Assembly (NCBI RefSeq): GCF_016307205.1
Contig: NZ_JAEIJD010000001.1
Location: 310,001-374,000, forward strand
Length of the DNA: 64,000 bases
Source: Pontibaca salina
GTDB lineage: Bacteria > Pseudomonadota > Alphaproteobacteria > Rhodobacterales > Rhodobacteraceae
Reading direction: 5' to 3'
Shown: in pieces, positions 9,664 to 16,970 of the stretch
How positions within the stretch are numbered: position 1 is the first letter of the stretch
How the letters are laid out: each line of letters begins with the position of its first letter
The notes under the pieces: generated by a model
Told to the model about the DNA's origin: nothing
Seen by the model: only the letters and a program-made list of their open reading frames with translations
Database searches by the model: none
Translations under genes and position numbers: made by a program

Positions 9664-10188
9664 GGGCTGTCCATCCTGCTGGCTAACGGCAAATTGCCGC
9701 GGGGCGTGGTGCGCTTCTTAAAGACTTGGATCATTGCAATCAATGCCTGTGCCTGATGATGCGATTAATGTCTGCAATCTATCAGTATGATTGCGGTGTT
9801 CGCCTGCTTGGGCTGCCCGTAACGCAGGCCAGCTTTGAGCTTTGCCGATTAAGCTTAAAGACAGGACGTTTATGCACTTACCCGGGCAATACAGCGCAGG
9901 GAAGAAGTTTGGCTTCTGTCATCACCCTCGCTGCTTTTGCGCCGTCATTCACGTGTGCTCATGCGCTACATTAGCAGCTTTAGATGGCGACATATGACAC
10001 AGCGAGCCATCAAAGGCGCTTGAGCCGCGACAGCATTAACTGAGCTTCGCACCTACAACATCACCCTGCTCAAGCAAATCCGGCAGAATTTTTCGTTTGA
10101 AGCCGATAAATTGACCGCCCGCTCTCTTGTCCGGCCCTGGGAAATATGGCCTAGACCGCGGGAAGAACTGTTCGAGAAAGGCCAACCC
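9664..10188. other. Intergenic control region between livK and the Dabb gene
   Basis: A 525-base divergent intergenic region. It must hold the promoter of the liv operon on the minus strand and that of the Dabb/pabB pair on the plus strand. Apart from one short palindrome near livK I see no gene, RNA or confident sigma-70 promoter. Confidence 0.5.
9687..9699. promoter_or_regulatory. Palindrome upstream of livK, possible operator
   Basis: A perfect 6-bp inverted repeat with one central base (CGGCAA-a-TTGCCG), 24 bases before the livK start. It lies in the expected 5' leader or promoter-proximal region and could bind a repressor dimer. No regulator gene is adjacent, so this is only a structural observation. 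Confidence 0.35.
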
Positions 10189-10482
10189 ATGACCCAGAGA
10201 CCCGCGATTCGGCATATCGTGTTTTTCAGTGCCAAGGATAAGACCGACATTCCACGCATCGTCGCAGGGCTGGAACAGCTTGGCAAAATCCCCTACTCAA
10301 AGGTTTTCGAGGTGCGCCGCAACACGCAAAGCGATGCACTTTCCAACGAAGTGGATGTCGTCGTATATGCAGAATTCGCAAGCGCCGAGGATCTTGCGAA
10401 ATACAAAGCCGATCCGATCTATCAGAAGTCGATCGAGACCGTCCGCCCGTTGCGCGATCTTCGCATTGCTGCCGATATCTGA
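10189..10482 (+). CDS. Dabb-family (stress-responsive alpha/beta barrel) protein
   Basis: A 97-residue protein beginning MTQRPAIRHIVFFSAKD, with the RHIVFF strand and the central VVYAEFASAEDLAKYKADP segment typical of dimeric alpha-beta barrel (Dabb, PF07876) proteins. These fold as small ferredoxin-like dimers; biochemical roles vary and none can be assigned here. The ATG at 10189 follows GAGAAAGG. It precedes pabB by 37 bases and may share a transcript with it. Confidence 0.8.
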   Translation: MTQRPAIRHIVFFSAKDKTDIPRIVAGLEQLGKIPYSKVFEVRRNTQSDALSNEVDVVVYAEFASAEDLAKYKADPIYQKSIETVRPLRDLRIAADI

Positions 10483-10519
10483 TCCCGTGTCCAGCCGCCC
10501 GCTAGGAGTACTCCGCTAA

Positions 10520-11671
10520 ATGCCCGACCACCGCGTGATCTTCGATGGCGGTCCGACCCCGACAGGAACCGCGTTTCGCACACCGCGCCGCATCATCCGC
10601 GCGGATACAGCGCAACAGGTTCCCGAGGCTCTTGCCGCACTTCAGCAGGCCCAGACCGATGGGTTTTGGCTTGCCGGTTATGCAAGTTACGAACTTGGCT
10701 ATCTGTTCAGCGCCAAGCTGCGCGCGCTGCTGCCGGACGAACGCGAGATGCCATTGCTGTTGTTCGGCGTGTTCGATGCGCCCTCGCCGGCTGCCGAAGT
10801 GACAGATCAAGGCACCGCATCGCTGACAAAGCCAGAACCAGTTTGGACGCCAGACAACTATGGCGCTGCCTTTGCAAAACTGCACGATTTCATCGCCGCA
10901 GGAGACATTTATCAGGCCAACCTGACCTTTCCGATGGTGGCCAAGCGAACCGGATCGATTGATGCGCTATGGTCACGCCTGCGCAAACGTCAGGCGGCCC
11001 CGCATGGGGCGCTGATTGATCTGGGCGGACCGGTGGTATTGTCACGTTCGCCCGAACTGTTCTTTTCGGTCGATCAGCATGGCAACATGGTCGCGCGGCC
11101 GATGAAAGGCACCGTCGCGCGCGGCGTAACGCCCGAGCAAGACGCCAGCAACGCGCAATGGCTGCACAATTCGGAAAAGAACCGTGCCGAGAACCTGATG
11201 ATCGTTGATCTTCTGCGCAACGACATGAGTCGGATTTCACAGATCGGCAGCGTGCGCGTGCCCGAGCTTTTCACCATCGAAACCTATGCGACCCTGCATC
11301 AGATGACCTCGCGCATCACTGCTCGGTTGAATCATGGCGTTACCATTCCCGACATTTTCGAGGCGCTTTTTCCCTGCGGCTCGATCACCGGCGCGCCGAA
11401 AATCCGCGCGATGCAGATTCTGGCCGCGCTGGAAGACTCCGCGCGCGACATCTATTGCGGCGCGCTCGGCTGGATCGCACCCGATGGTTCGATGTCATTT
11501 GGCGTCGCGATCCGAACGCTGATCTGCGGGGCGGATGAAAGGGTTCGGCTCAATGTCGGGGGCGGTGTCGTCTATGACAGTAATGCGGCGGCAGAATATG
11601 CCGAGGCATTGCTCAAAGCTGAATTCGCCATGTTATCGGGCTCAGATGTTTCTGACCCGCCGCCTGCTTGA
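10520..11671 (+). CDS. pabB: Aminodeoxychorismate synthase component I
   Basis: Converts chorismate and ammonia to 4-amino-4-deoxychorismate on the way to p-aminobenzoate and folate. The 383-residue chorismate-binding protein has the expected run of motifs: ARPMKGTVARG (the lysine of the PIKGT-like motif favours aminodeoxychorismate over anthranilate synthase), NLMIVDLLRNDMSRI, and PCGSITGAPKIRAM. The N-terminal domain is shortened, as in stand-alone PabB of alphaproteobacteria. No pabC lyase or pabA gene adjoins it. Confidence 0.93.
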   Translation: MPDHRVIFDGGPTPTGTAFRTPRRIIRADTAQQVPEALAALQQAQTDGFWLAGYASYELGYLFSAKLRALLPDEREMPLLLFGVFDAPSPAAEVTDQGTASLTKPEPVWTPDNYGAAFAKLHDFIAAGDIYQANLTFPMVAKRTGSIDALWSRLRKRQAAPHGALIDLGGPVVLSRSPELFFSVDQHGNMVARPMKGTVARGVTPEQDASNAQWLHNSEKNRAENLMIVDLLRNDMSRISQIGSVRVPELFTIETYATLHQMTSRITARLNHGVTIPDIFEALFPCGSITGAPKIRAMQILAALEDSARDIYCGALGWIAPDGSMSFGVAIRTLICGADERVRLNVGGGVVYDSNAAAEYAEALLKAEFAMLSGSDVSDPPPA

Positions 11672-11821
11672 GCCTGTGGTTCCGGCTCGGCCCCTTCATG
11701 GCGCACGGCCCGCAAATATCGGCCTTGTTCTGCTATAAAAATAGATAATTCTCGCCCCATTATTCTGCACTAGGCAGCCCTCTTCGCCGCCACGGACAAC
11801 CACTACACGCGACGTCTTCTG

Positions 11822-11851
11822 TTGACCCTGGCGCATCTCTAAGCGCATAAA
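11822..11851 (+). promoter_or_regulatory. Possible sigma-70 promoter for the TRAP genes
   Basis: TTGACC at 11822-11827 and CATAAA at 11846-11851 are separated by 18 bases, about 36 bases before the dctQ start. The match is moderate and the spacing acceptable. It is preceded by an AT-rich tract near 11738-11760. Confidence 0.4.
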
Positions 11852-11887
11852 CGGCAATAGGCGCAGCACATCAGGGAAAGGCACGAT

Positions 11888-12436
11888 TTGACGTTTTTGG
11901 CGCGGATTCTGCAGGCCATTAACGGGTTGAACCGGGTCGTAGGACTGGTGTTTTCCTGGCTCTCGCTTGGCATCGTCGTGCTTTGTTTCTGGGTCGTGGT
12001 CGAACGCTACCTGTTTTCGACCACGCGGCTGTGGATGCAGGATCTCTATGTCTGGATGAATGGCGCGATGTTCACTGCAGTGGCGGCCTTTGCCTTGCTG
12101 CGCGAAAACCATGTCCGCGTCGATATCTTCTATCGCGGTGCGCGGGATCGCACCAAGGCGATTGCCGATCTGGCCGGGGTCGTGTTTTTCCTTCTGCCCT
12201 TCGTCACCGTCGTGTTCATTTACGCGCTGCCTTTTGTGCAACGATCGTGGAGATTCATGGAAGGGTCGGCAAATGTCGGCGGAATGCCGGGCCTCTATGT
12301 CCTGAAATCCTTTGTGCTGATCTTTGCAGTACTGGTCGGATTGCAGGCGCTGGCCATGCTGATCCGCTCGGTGCTGGTGCTAGCCGATCATCCTGATCTG
12401 GTGCCGCCCGATTACCGATACAGCAAAGTGGAGTAG
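11888..12436 (+). CDS. TRAP transporter small permease (DctQ type)
   Basis: A 182-residue inner-membrane protein with four predicted helices, the small permease of a tripartite ATP-independent periplasmic transporter. The family segment WMNGAMFTAVAAFALLRENHVRVDIFY is present. The start is TTG at 11888, after AGGGAAAGG; no in-frame ATG is close enough. It ends six bases before the large permease gene. No DctP-type binding protein gene is next to the pair. Confidence 0.87.
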   Translation: MTFLARILQAINGLNRVVGLVFSWLSLGIVVLCFWVVVERYLFSTTRLWMQDLYVWMNGAMFTAVAAFALLRENHVRVDIFYRGARDRTKAIADLAGVVFFLLPFVTVVFIYALPFVQRSWRFMEGSANVGGMPGLYVLKSFVLIFAVLVGLQALAMLIRSVLVLADHPDLVPPDYRYSKVE

Positions 12437-12442
12437 CCCCGC

Positions 12443-13834
12443 ATGGACCCTGTTTTGCTGGGCGAGATTCTCTCGGGCCTAATGTTCTTCGGCGTCATCG
12501 GGATGCTGATGCTGGGTTTTCCGGTCGCCTTCACGTTGGCCGGCACCTCGCTGATCTTTGCATTCGTGGGGTACGCGGTAGGGGTCTTCGACCCCAGCAA
12601 TTTCGGCGCACTGGCCAACCGCTATATCGGCTATATGACCAACGAAGTGCTGGTGGCGGTGCCGCTGTTCATCTTCATGGGGGTGATGCTGGAACGATCC
12701 GGCATTGCCGAGCAATTGCTGATGACCATGGGCCGCCTGTTCGGACGGCTGCGCGGCGGGCTTGGTTTCTCGGTGATTTTAGTGGGCGCATTGCTGGCGG
12801 CCTCGACCGGGGTGGTCGGGGCAACGGTGGTGACAATGGGGTTGATCTCGTTGCCGGCAATGATGCGGGCGGGATATGATCCAAAACTGGCGACCGGCGT
12901 GATCTGTGCCAGCGGCACATTGGGCCAGATCATTCCGCCCTCGACGGTGCTGATTTTCATGGGCGACATGCTGGCGGGCATCCATGCACAAGTGCAGATG
13001 TCAAAGGGCAATTTCGCGCCGTCACCGGTTTCGGTGGGCGACCTGTTCGCAGGCGCATTCATCCCCGGCTTCCTGCTGGTCAGCCTTTACATCGGTTTCG
13101 TGGTGTTCAAGGCGATCACCGATCCACAATCCTGCCCCGCGACCCCCGTGCCCGAGGAGGAGCGCAAGGGCATGCCGCGCGAGATCATGGTCGCATTGGT
13201 GCCACCGCTGCTGCTGATTATCGCGGTGCTTGGCTCGATCCTCGGCGGCATCGCCACCCCGACCGAGGCTGCCTCGGTCGGCGCGGTGGGCGCGACCTTG
13301 TTGGCGGCACTGCGCTGGCGGCTTTCAACAGGGACGTTGCAACAGGTCGTGGTTGCAACCGCGTCGATCACCTCGATGGTGTTCATCATCCTGTTCGGCG
13401 CCTCGGTGTTTTCCATCGTGTTCCGGCAAATGGGCGGCGACAACCTGGTGCATGTGTTCCTGACCAACCTGCCCGGCGGCGTGATCGGTGCGGCAATCAT
13501 GGTCATGGCGATCATGTTCGTGCTGGGCTTCATTCTGGACACGTTCGAGATCATCTTCATCATCATCCCGATCACTGCCCCGATCCTGCTGGACCTGGGA
13601 CTGGAGCCGATCTGGCTGGGCGTGATGGTGGGCATGAACCTGCAAACGTCGTTTCTGACGCCGCCCTTTGGCTTTGCGCTGTTCTATCTGCGTGGTGTCG
13701 CCCCCAGCACGATCAGCACCGGCATGATCTATCGCGGGGCAATTCCGTTCGTGCTTTTGCAGATCGCAGCCATGGCCACCCTGTTCGTATTCCCGGAAAT
13801 CGTCCTGTGGCTGCCTGAGATTCTGCGCAAATAA
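12443..13834 (+). CDS. TRAP transporter large permease (DctM type)
   Basis: A 463-residue membrane protein of the DctM family, the ion-coupled translocation subunit. Diagnostic stretches are VAVPLFIFMGVMLERSGIAEQLL, GASTGVVGATVVTMG-like (AASTGVVGATVVTMGLISLP), ASGTLGQIIPPSTVLIFMGD and TPTEAASVGAVGA. Length and an inserted cytoplasmic-like segment near residues 180-250 resemble the mannitol/chloroaromatic-type subfamily, but no substrate can be inferred. It pairs with the DctQ gene just upstream. Confidence 0.93.
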   Translation: MDPVLLGEILSGLMFFGVIGMLMLGFPVAFTLAGTSLIFAFVGYAVGVFDPSNFGALANRYIGYMTNEVLVAVPLFIFMGVMLERSGIAEQLLMTMGRLFGRLRGGLGFSVILVGALLAASTGVVGATVVTMGLISLPAMMRAGYDPKLATGVICASGTLGQIIPPSTVLIFMGDMLAGIHAQVQMSKGNFAPSPVSVGDLFAGAFIPGFLLVSLYIGFVVFKAITDPQSCPATPVPEEERKGMPREIMVALVPPLLLIIAVLGSILGGIATPTEAASVGAVGATLLAALRWRLSTGTLQQVVVATASITSMVFIILFGASVFSIVFRQMGGDNLVHVFLTNLPGGVIGAAIMVMAIMFVLGFILDTFEIIFIIIPITAPILLDLGLEPIWLGVMVGMNLQTSFLTPPFGFALFYLRGVAPSTISTGMIYRGAIPFVLLQIAAMATLFVFPEIVLWLPEILRK

Positions 13835-13906
13835 TCGACCGTTCGCGCGCATTTTCGGTGCCCTGCAGAAGGGCCGCGATGCTCGTATCTTACTCACGTC
13901 CAGATA

Positions 13907-13939
13907 CCCACGCGATCTGTGGACCACGGGTCGCGTGGG
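13907..13939. terminator. Hairpin between convergent genes
   Basis: CCCACGCGA at 13907-13915 pairs perfectly with TCGCGTGGG at 13931-13939 around a 15-base loop. It lies between the end of dctM and the end of the rhodanese gene, so it can stop transcription from both sides. There is no long T tract. Confidence 0.5.
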
Positions 13940-13949
13940 TCAGCGCACC

Positions 13950-14531
13950 TTAATCAGTTACTGTCAGACCCAACAGCCGCCACACTTGCATGCCACCGCG
14001 ATAATAATGGATTTTTTCGGCGGGGAAGCCGGCGGCGATCATAGCGCGCGCAGCCGTCGGCGATTGCCCGCACCACGGCCCATTGCAGAATAAGGCAACC
14101 GGCTTTGCCTCGTCACAGAGGAAGCCCTCAAAGTCCAACTCGCAGCCGAGAAGGTTTAACTGCTCTGCAGCGTCCGTATACGGAATGTTGATCGCGCCCG
14201 GTATTGTGCCTTGGGTAAACCAATCCGGCGTGCGGCTGTCCACGACGATCGTGTCAGGGTCTTCCAGCATGTCGAGCAATTCCAGCTCGCCAATCGTTGT
14301 TACCCCCGGCGCGGGGGTCATCGGCTGGATGCAGAACGGCGGACAGGCGCGTGAGGTTCGCGCCCATTCCCCGCTGATCTCGTTGGTCGGATCTTGAATA
14401 CGCCCGATCTCGACCGGACCCTCATCGGTCTGAACGGTGACGCTCATGCGGTCCCCGCGCAGGTTCACCGGCTCGTCTGCCCATGCCGAAACGCCGGACA
14501 CCAGCAACATCACAGCTACAACCCGCCACAT
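13950..14531 (-). CDS. Periplasmic rhodanese-domain protein
   Basis: A 193-residue protein with a Sec signal (MWRVVAVMLLVSGVSAWA before DEP) and a C-terminal rhodanese domain with active-site loop CNGPWCGQS, whose first cysteine is the likely sulfur-accepting residue. DSRTPDWFTQGTIPGAINIP is the conserved rhodanese segment. The domain is preceded by about 90 residues containing a Cys pair (RACPPFC). I chose ATG 14531, one base after the stop of the upstream stress protein; further ATGs at 14546 and 14564 would lengthen the n-region. Sulfur carrier or thiol-repair role is inference. Confidence 0.8.
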   Translation of the reverse strand: MWRVVAVMLLVSGVSAWADEPVNLRGDRMSVTVQTDEGPVEIGRIQDPTNEISGEWARTSRACPPFCIQPMTPAPGVTTIGELELLDMLEDPDTIVVDSRTPDWFTQGTIPGAINIPYTDAAEQLNLLGCELDFEGFLCDEAKPVALFCNGPWCGQSPTAARAMIAAGFPAEKIHYYRGGMQVWRLLGLTVTD

Positions 14532-14532
14532 C

Positions 14533-14940
14533 TCAGCGCACCACATGGACAGCACAGTGCGCATGGCGCACCACTTGCGAGGCGGTGGAGCCAAGCAGCA
14601 GATCCTGCATGCCCGGCCGGTGCGACGCGATGATGATCAGATCGGGCTTATTGGTGTTGGCCCAGTCCAGAATCGACCGCCCCGAATGGCCCTCGATCAC
14701 CACAGCCCGCCCATTGGGAACCTGATCGGCCAGTTCCTGCAATTCGGCCTCGATCGCCTGCCGGGCCTCGGCCAGGTAATCGGCGGAAATGTAGGAAATC
14801 GCATAGCTGGGAACATGCTCGATAACATGTAGCAGGGTGATCTGAGCATCGGGCGTGGCCAGCTTCTGCGCCAGTTTCAGCGGCGCCGACGTGTCGCGCT
14901 CGGCGTCAAAGGAAATTGGGACAAGAATATTGTGATACAT
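14533..14940 (-). CDS. Universal stress protein (UspA family)
   Basis: A 135-residue single-domain Usp protein. It opens MYHNILVPISFDAE and carries the ATP-binding-type C-terminal motif region (IIIASHRPGMQDLLLGSTASQVVRHAHCAVHVVR), the G-x2-G-x9-G(S/T) pattern being recognisable. It is a cytoplasmic stress or energy-limitation protein. Its stop lies one base before the start of the rhodanese gene, so the two are probably co-translated. ATG 14940 fits the family start better than the upstream codon at 14964. Confidence 0.9.
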   Translation of the reverse strand: MYHNILVPISFDAERDTSAPLKLAQKLATPDAQITLLHVIEHVPSYAISYISADYLAEARQAIEAELQELADQVPNGRAVVIEGHSGRSILDWANTNKPDLIIIASHRPGMQDLLLGSTASQVVRHAHCAVHVVR

Positions 14941-15026
14941 AGGCGTGCTCCTAGCTTGCGGCACCAGTCTGCCCTGTCATGCTCTCGGCGGCAATGGTCG
15001 AAGTCAAGTGGGCCAGTTTGAACCCG

Positions 15027-15347
15027 TCAGTCGAAACACTCGACCACGTCGTACATGACCGGCTCGAAACTGCGGCACAGTTCGTGGATCTTGCGGTTGC
15101 GGGCGCGCATTTCTTCCGAGCGCAGCATGGCTTGGAAATCCTCGCGCCGCTGCCATTGGGAATAGTTGGCAATCCGCGTCTGCGCATCATTTACGTGCAG
15201 ACCTGCGCCGATGAAACCGGGCTGTTTCGAAATGAACTGGGCATAAGCGTCAGTCAGCGCATCCAGCAAATCCTGACAGGTGCCCGGTGTCATCTCGAAG
15301 GTCGTGATCACCGTCTGAATATTGCTTTCCTTAGTGATATTCGGCAT
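15027..15347 (-). CDS. Antibiotic biosynthesis monooxygenase-like small protein
   Basis: A 106-residue dimeric ferredoxin-like fold protein of the ABM family: QTVITTFEMTPGTCQDLLDAL, then QPGFIGAGLHVNDAQTRIANYSQW and a C-terminal VMYDVVECFD strand. Such proteins range from quinone-forming monooxygenases to haem-degrading enzymes and uncharacterised stress proteins. The start at 15347 follows a strong AGGGGAGAG site. It lies between the ParA gene and the Usp gene, same strand. Confidence 0.8.
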   Translation of the reverse strand: MPNITKESNIQTVITTFEMTPGTCQDLLDALTDAYAQFISKQPGFIGAGLHVNDAQTRIANYSQWQRREDFQAMLRSEEMRARNRKIHELCRSFEPVMYDVVECFD

Positions 15348-15371
15348 TTTTCTCTCCCCTCCCACTTGCAA

Positions 15372-16004
15372 TTACGGCCTGCCCAGCCGGGCCGAGACTT
15401 CGCTAAGCAATGCCTGTATCTCATCATGGGCCGGACCTTTGGGCGCCTCAAGAGCGGCGCGGCCCTTGCCCAGCGTTTCGGCATAGATCACCCGATTTGC
15501 CATTGCCGCCAGGGCAATTTCAGCATCCATCTGTGCGGCCTGCTCGCCGACTTCGACCGCCAGTCGTGTCCCGGAGCGGGCGCGGGTCATGACCATCATG
15601 GCCGGAATATTCTCGTTGCGTGCGAGGTTCAGCACGACCTCGACCGCCCAGAGATCCAGATGCGATGTGGCGACCGGCACCAGCACCAGATCAGAAGCGC
15701 GCAAGGCCGGGCGCAGATCGCTGTCGGCTTTGGGTGGCGTGTCGATGATCACGATGTCATGGTTATCGGCCAGTTTGCGGCATTCGTAAGGCACGCCCCA
15801 GGCCGAAGCGGTCGAGAACTCCAGACCCGGCTCGCCCTGTGCCTCCAGTCGGGCCATGAACCAGCGTCCGGCGCTGCCCTGCGGATCGGTGTCCATCAAC
15901 GCCACGGACCTACCCGCCTGCGCAAAACCAACCGCAAGGTTGACGGCCAGTGTGGTCTTGCCGGCACCGCCCTTTTGCTGCGCTATGGTAATGACCTGCC
16001 CCAT
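15372..16004 (-). CDS. Orphan ParA-family ATPase
   Basis: A 210-residue P-loop ATPase with the deviant Walker A motif KGGAGKTT (signature lysine KGG), the A' region LMDTDPQGSAGRW and Walker B IVIIDTPPK. No ParB gene or parS-like repeats lie nearby, so it is not a chromosome partition pair. Stand-alone ParA proteins of this size position protein complexes such as chemoreceptor clusters or carboxysomes; the cargo here is unknown. ATG 16004 follows CGGAGG. It is divergent from the putative outer-membrane protein gene. Confidence 0.88.
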   Translation of the reverse strand: MGQVITIAQQKGGAGKTTLAVNLAVGFAQAGRSVALMDTDPQGSAGRWFMARLEAQGEPGLEFSTASAWGVPYECRKLADNHDIVIIDTPPKADSDLRPALRASDLVLVPVATSHLDLWAVEVVLNLARNENIPAMMVMTRARSGTRLAVEVGEQAAQMDAEIALAAMANRVIYAETLGKGRAALEAPKGPAHDEIQALLSEVSARLGRP

Positions 16005-16215
16005 CCGAACCTCCGGTTCTGCTGCATTGCAGCGTATCCAAATAGTGCAAGGACGCAAGGTAAATCCGGGCCAGCCACAGCACTTCGGCTTTGCGGCGGA
16101 TCTCGGCGCTCACCTGCGCTTGTCTGCGAATGCGTGCTCCAACACTCAGTTGAAGCCGGAACCGGGTAACTTCCTATTAACCAGAATTGCTGAATGTAGG
16201 GCGAAAAGGAGGGAC

Positions 16216-16929
16216 ATGCCCCGGATTCTGGTGTTCTTTTTACTATGCCTTTTGGCGGCTCAATCTGCACAAGCAAGTGCATGGTTGCGCGAAAAGGGCA
16301 GCGGTTTCGTATCAACGGCCGGCGTTCTGCGCGGACCCAGTAGCGCGCCCCAGTACGAAACCCGGATCTATGCGGACTACGGCGTTCTTGGCCACCTCAC
16401 CCTGGGTATTGACCTGAACCAGAAGGGGGCGGTCAGCGAAAGCAGCCAAGTGAGTATGCTTTCCGGTCACGCGCGGATCTTCATGCGCCTGCCCTTCACT
16501 CCGGATGCTTGGCGCATGCGCTATACGCTGGAACTGGGAACAGGCATTTATGTCAGAGACACCAACCTTCACACTGAAAAAATCGAGAGGCTGCGCATGC
16601 ATACGGTGGCGCTGGCACTCGGGCGCGGGTTCGATAGTCCGTGGGGTCCGGGATGGCTGACCGCGCAAACGACGGTCGAGCGTCGCGAGGCGCTTGCCGA
16701 TCCGATTTACAAGCTGGACGCCAGCATCGGCCTGTCGAACAAACGGCTGTTTCGCCCCCTGCTGAAGGTCGCGGCCACCCGCGTGGCCGACGATCCTGTA
16801 TCTTGGTCGCTGACCCCCACAATCCTGATCGGATCGGGAAAGAAAGCCACATGGGCCGCAGGGCTTGAACGGACATTCGGTCCCAACGCGAGCGTCGGCC
16901 TCGAACTGGGATTCTGGCGCGAGTTCTGA
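16216..16929 (+). CDS. Exported protein, probable outer-membrane beta-barrel
   Basis: A 237-residue protein of unknown function. It starts with a Sec signal (PRILVFFLLCLLAAQSAQAS, cleavage probably after QAS or QA). The mature part alternates short amphipathic strands and turns (ETRIYADYGVLGHLTLGIDLNQ; TYELGTGIYV-like; SLTPTILIGSGKKATWAAGLE) and ends in ELGFWREF, a C-terminal phenylalanine as in many outer-membrane barrels. The ATG at 16216 follows a near-perfect AAAGGAGGG. Barrel assignment is inference from strand pattern and terminal Phe. Confidence 0.7.
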   Translation: MPRILVFFLLCLLAAQSAQASAWLREKGSGFVSTAGVLRGPSSAPQYETRIYADYGVLGHLTLGIDLNQKGAVSESSQVSMLSGHARIFMRLPFTPDAWRMRYTLELGTGIYVRDTNLHTEKIERLRMHTVALALGRGFDSPWGPGWLTAQTTVERREALADPIYKLDASIGLSNKRLFRPLLKVAATRVADDPVSWSLTPTILIGSGKKATWAAGLERTFGPNASVGLELGFWREF

Positions 16930-16970
16930 ATCGCGTAGCTCCACCCCCACTCGCGGAGGCACTCAATACA

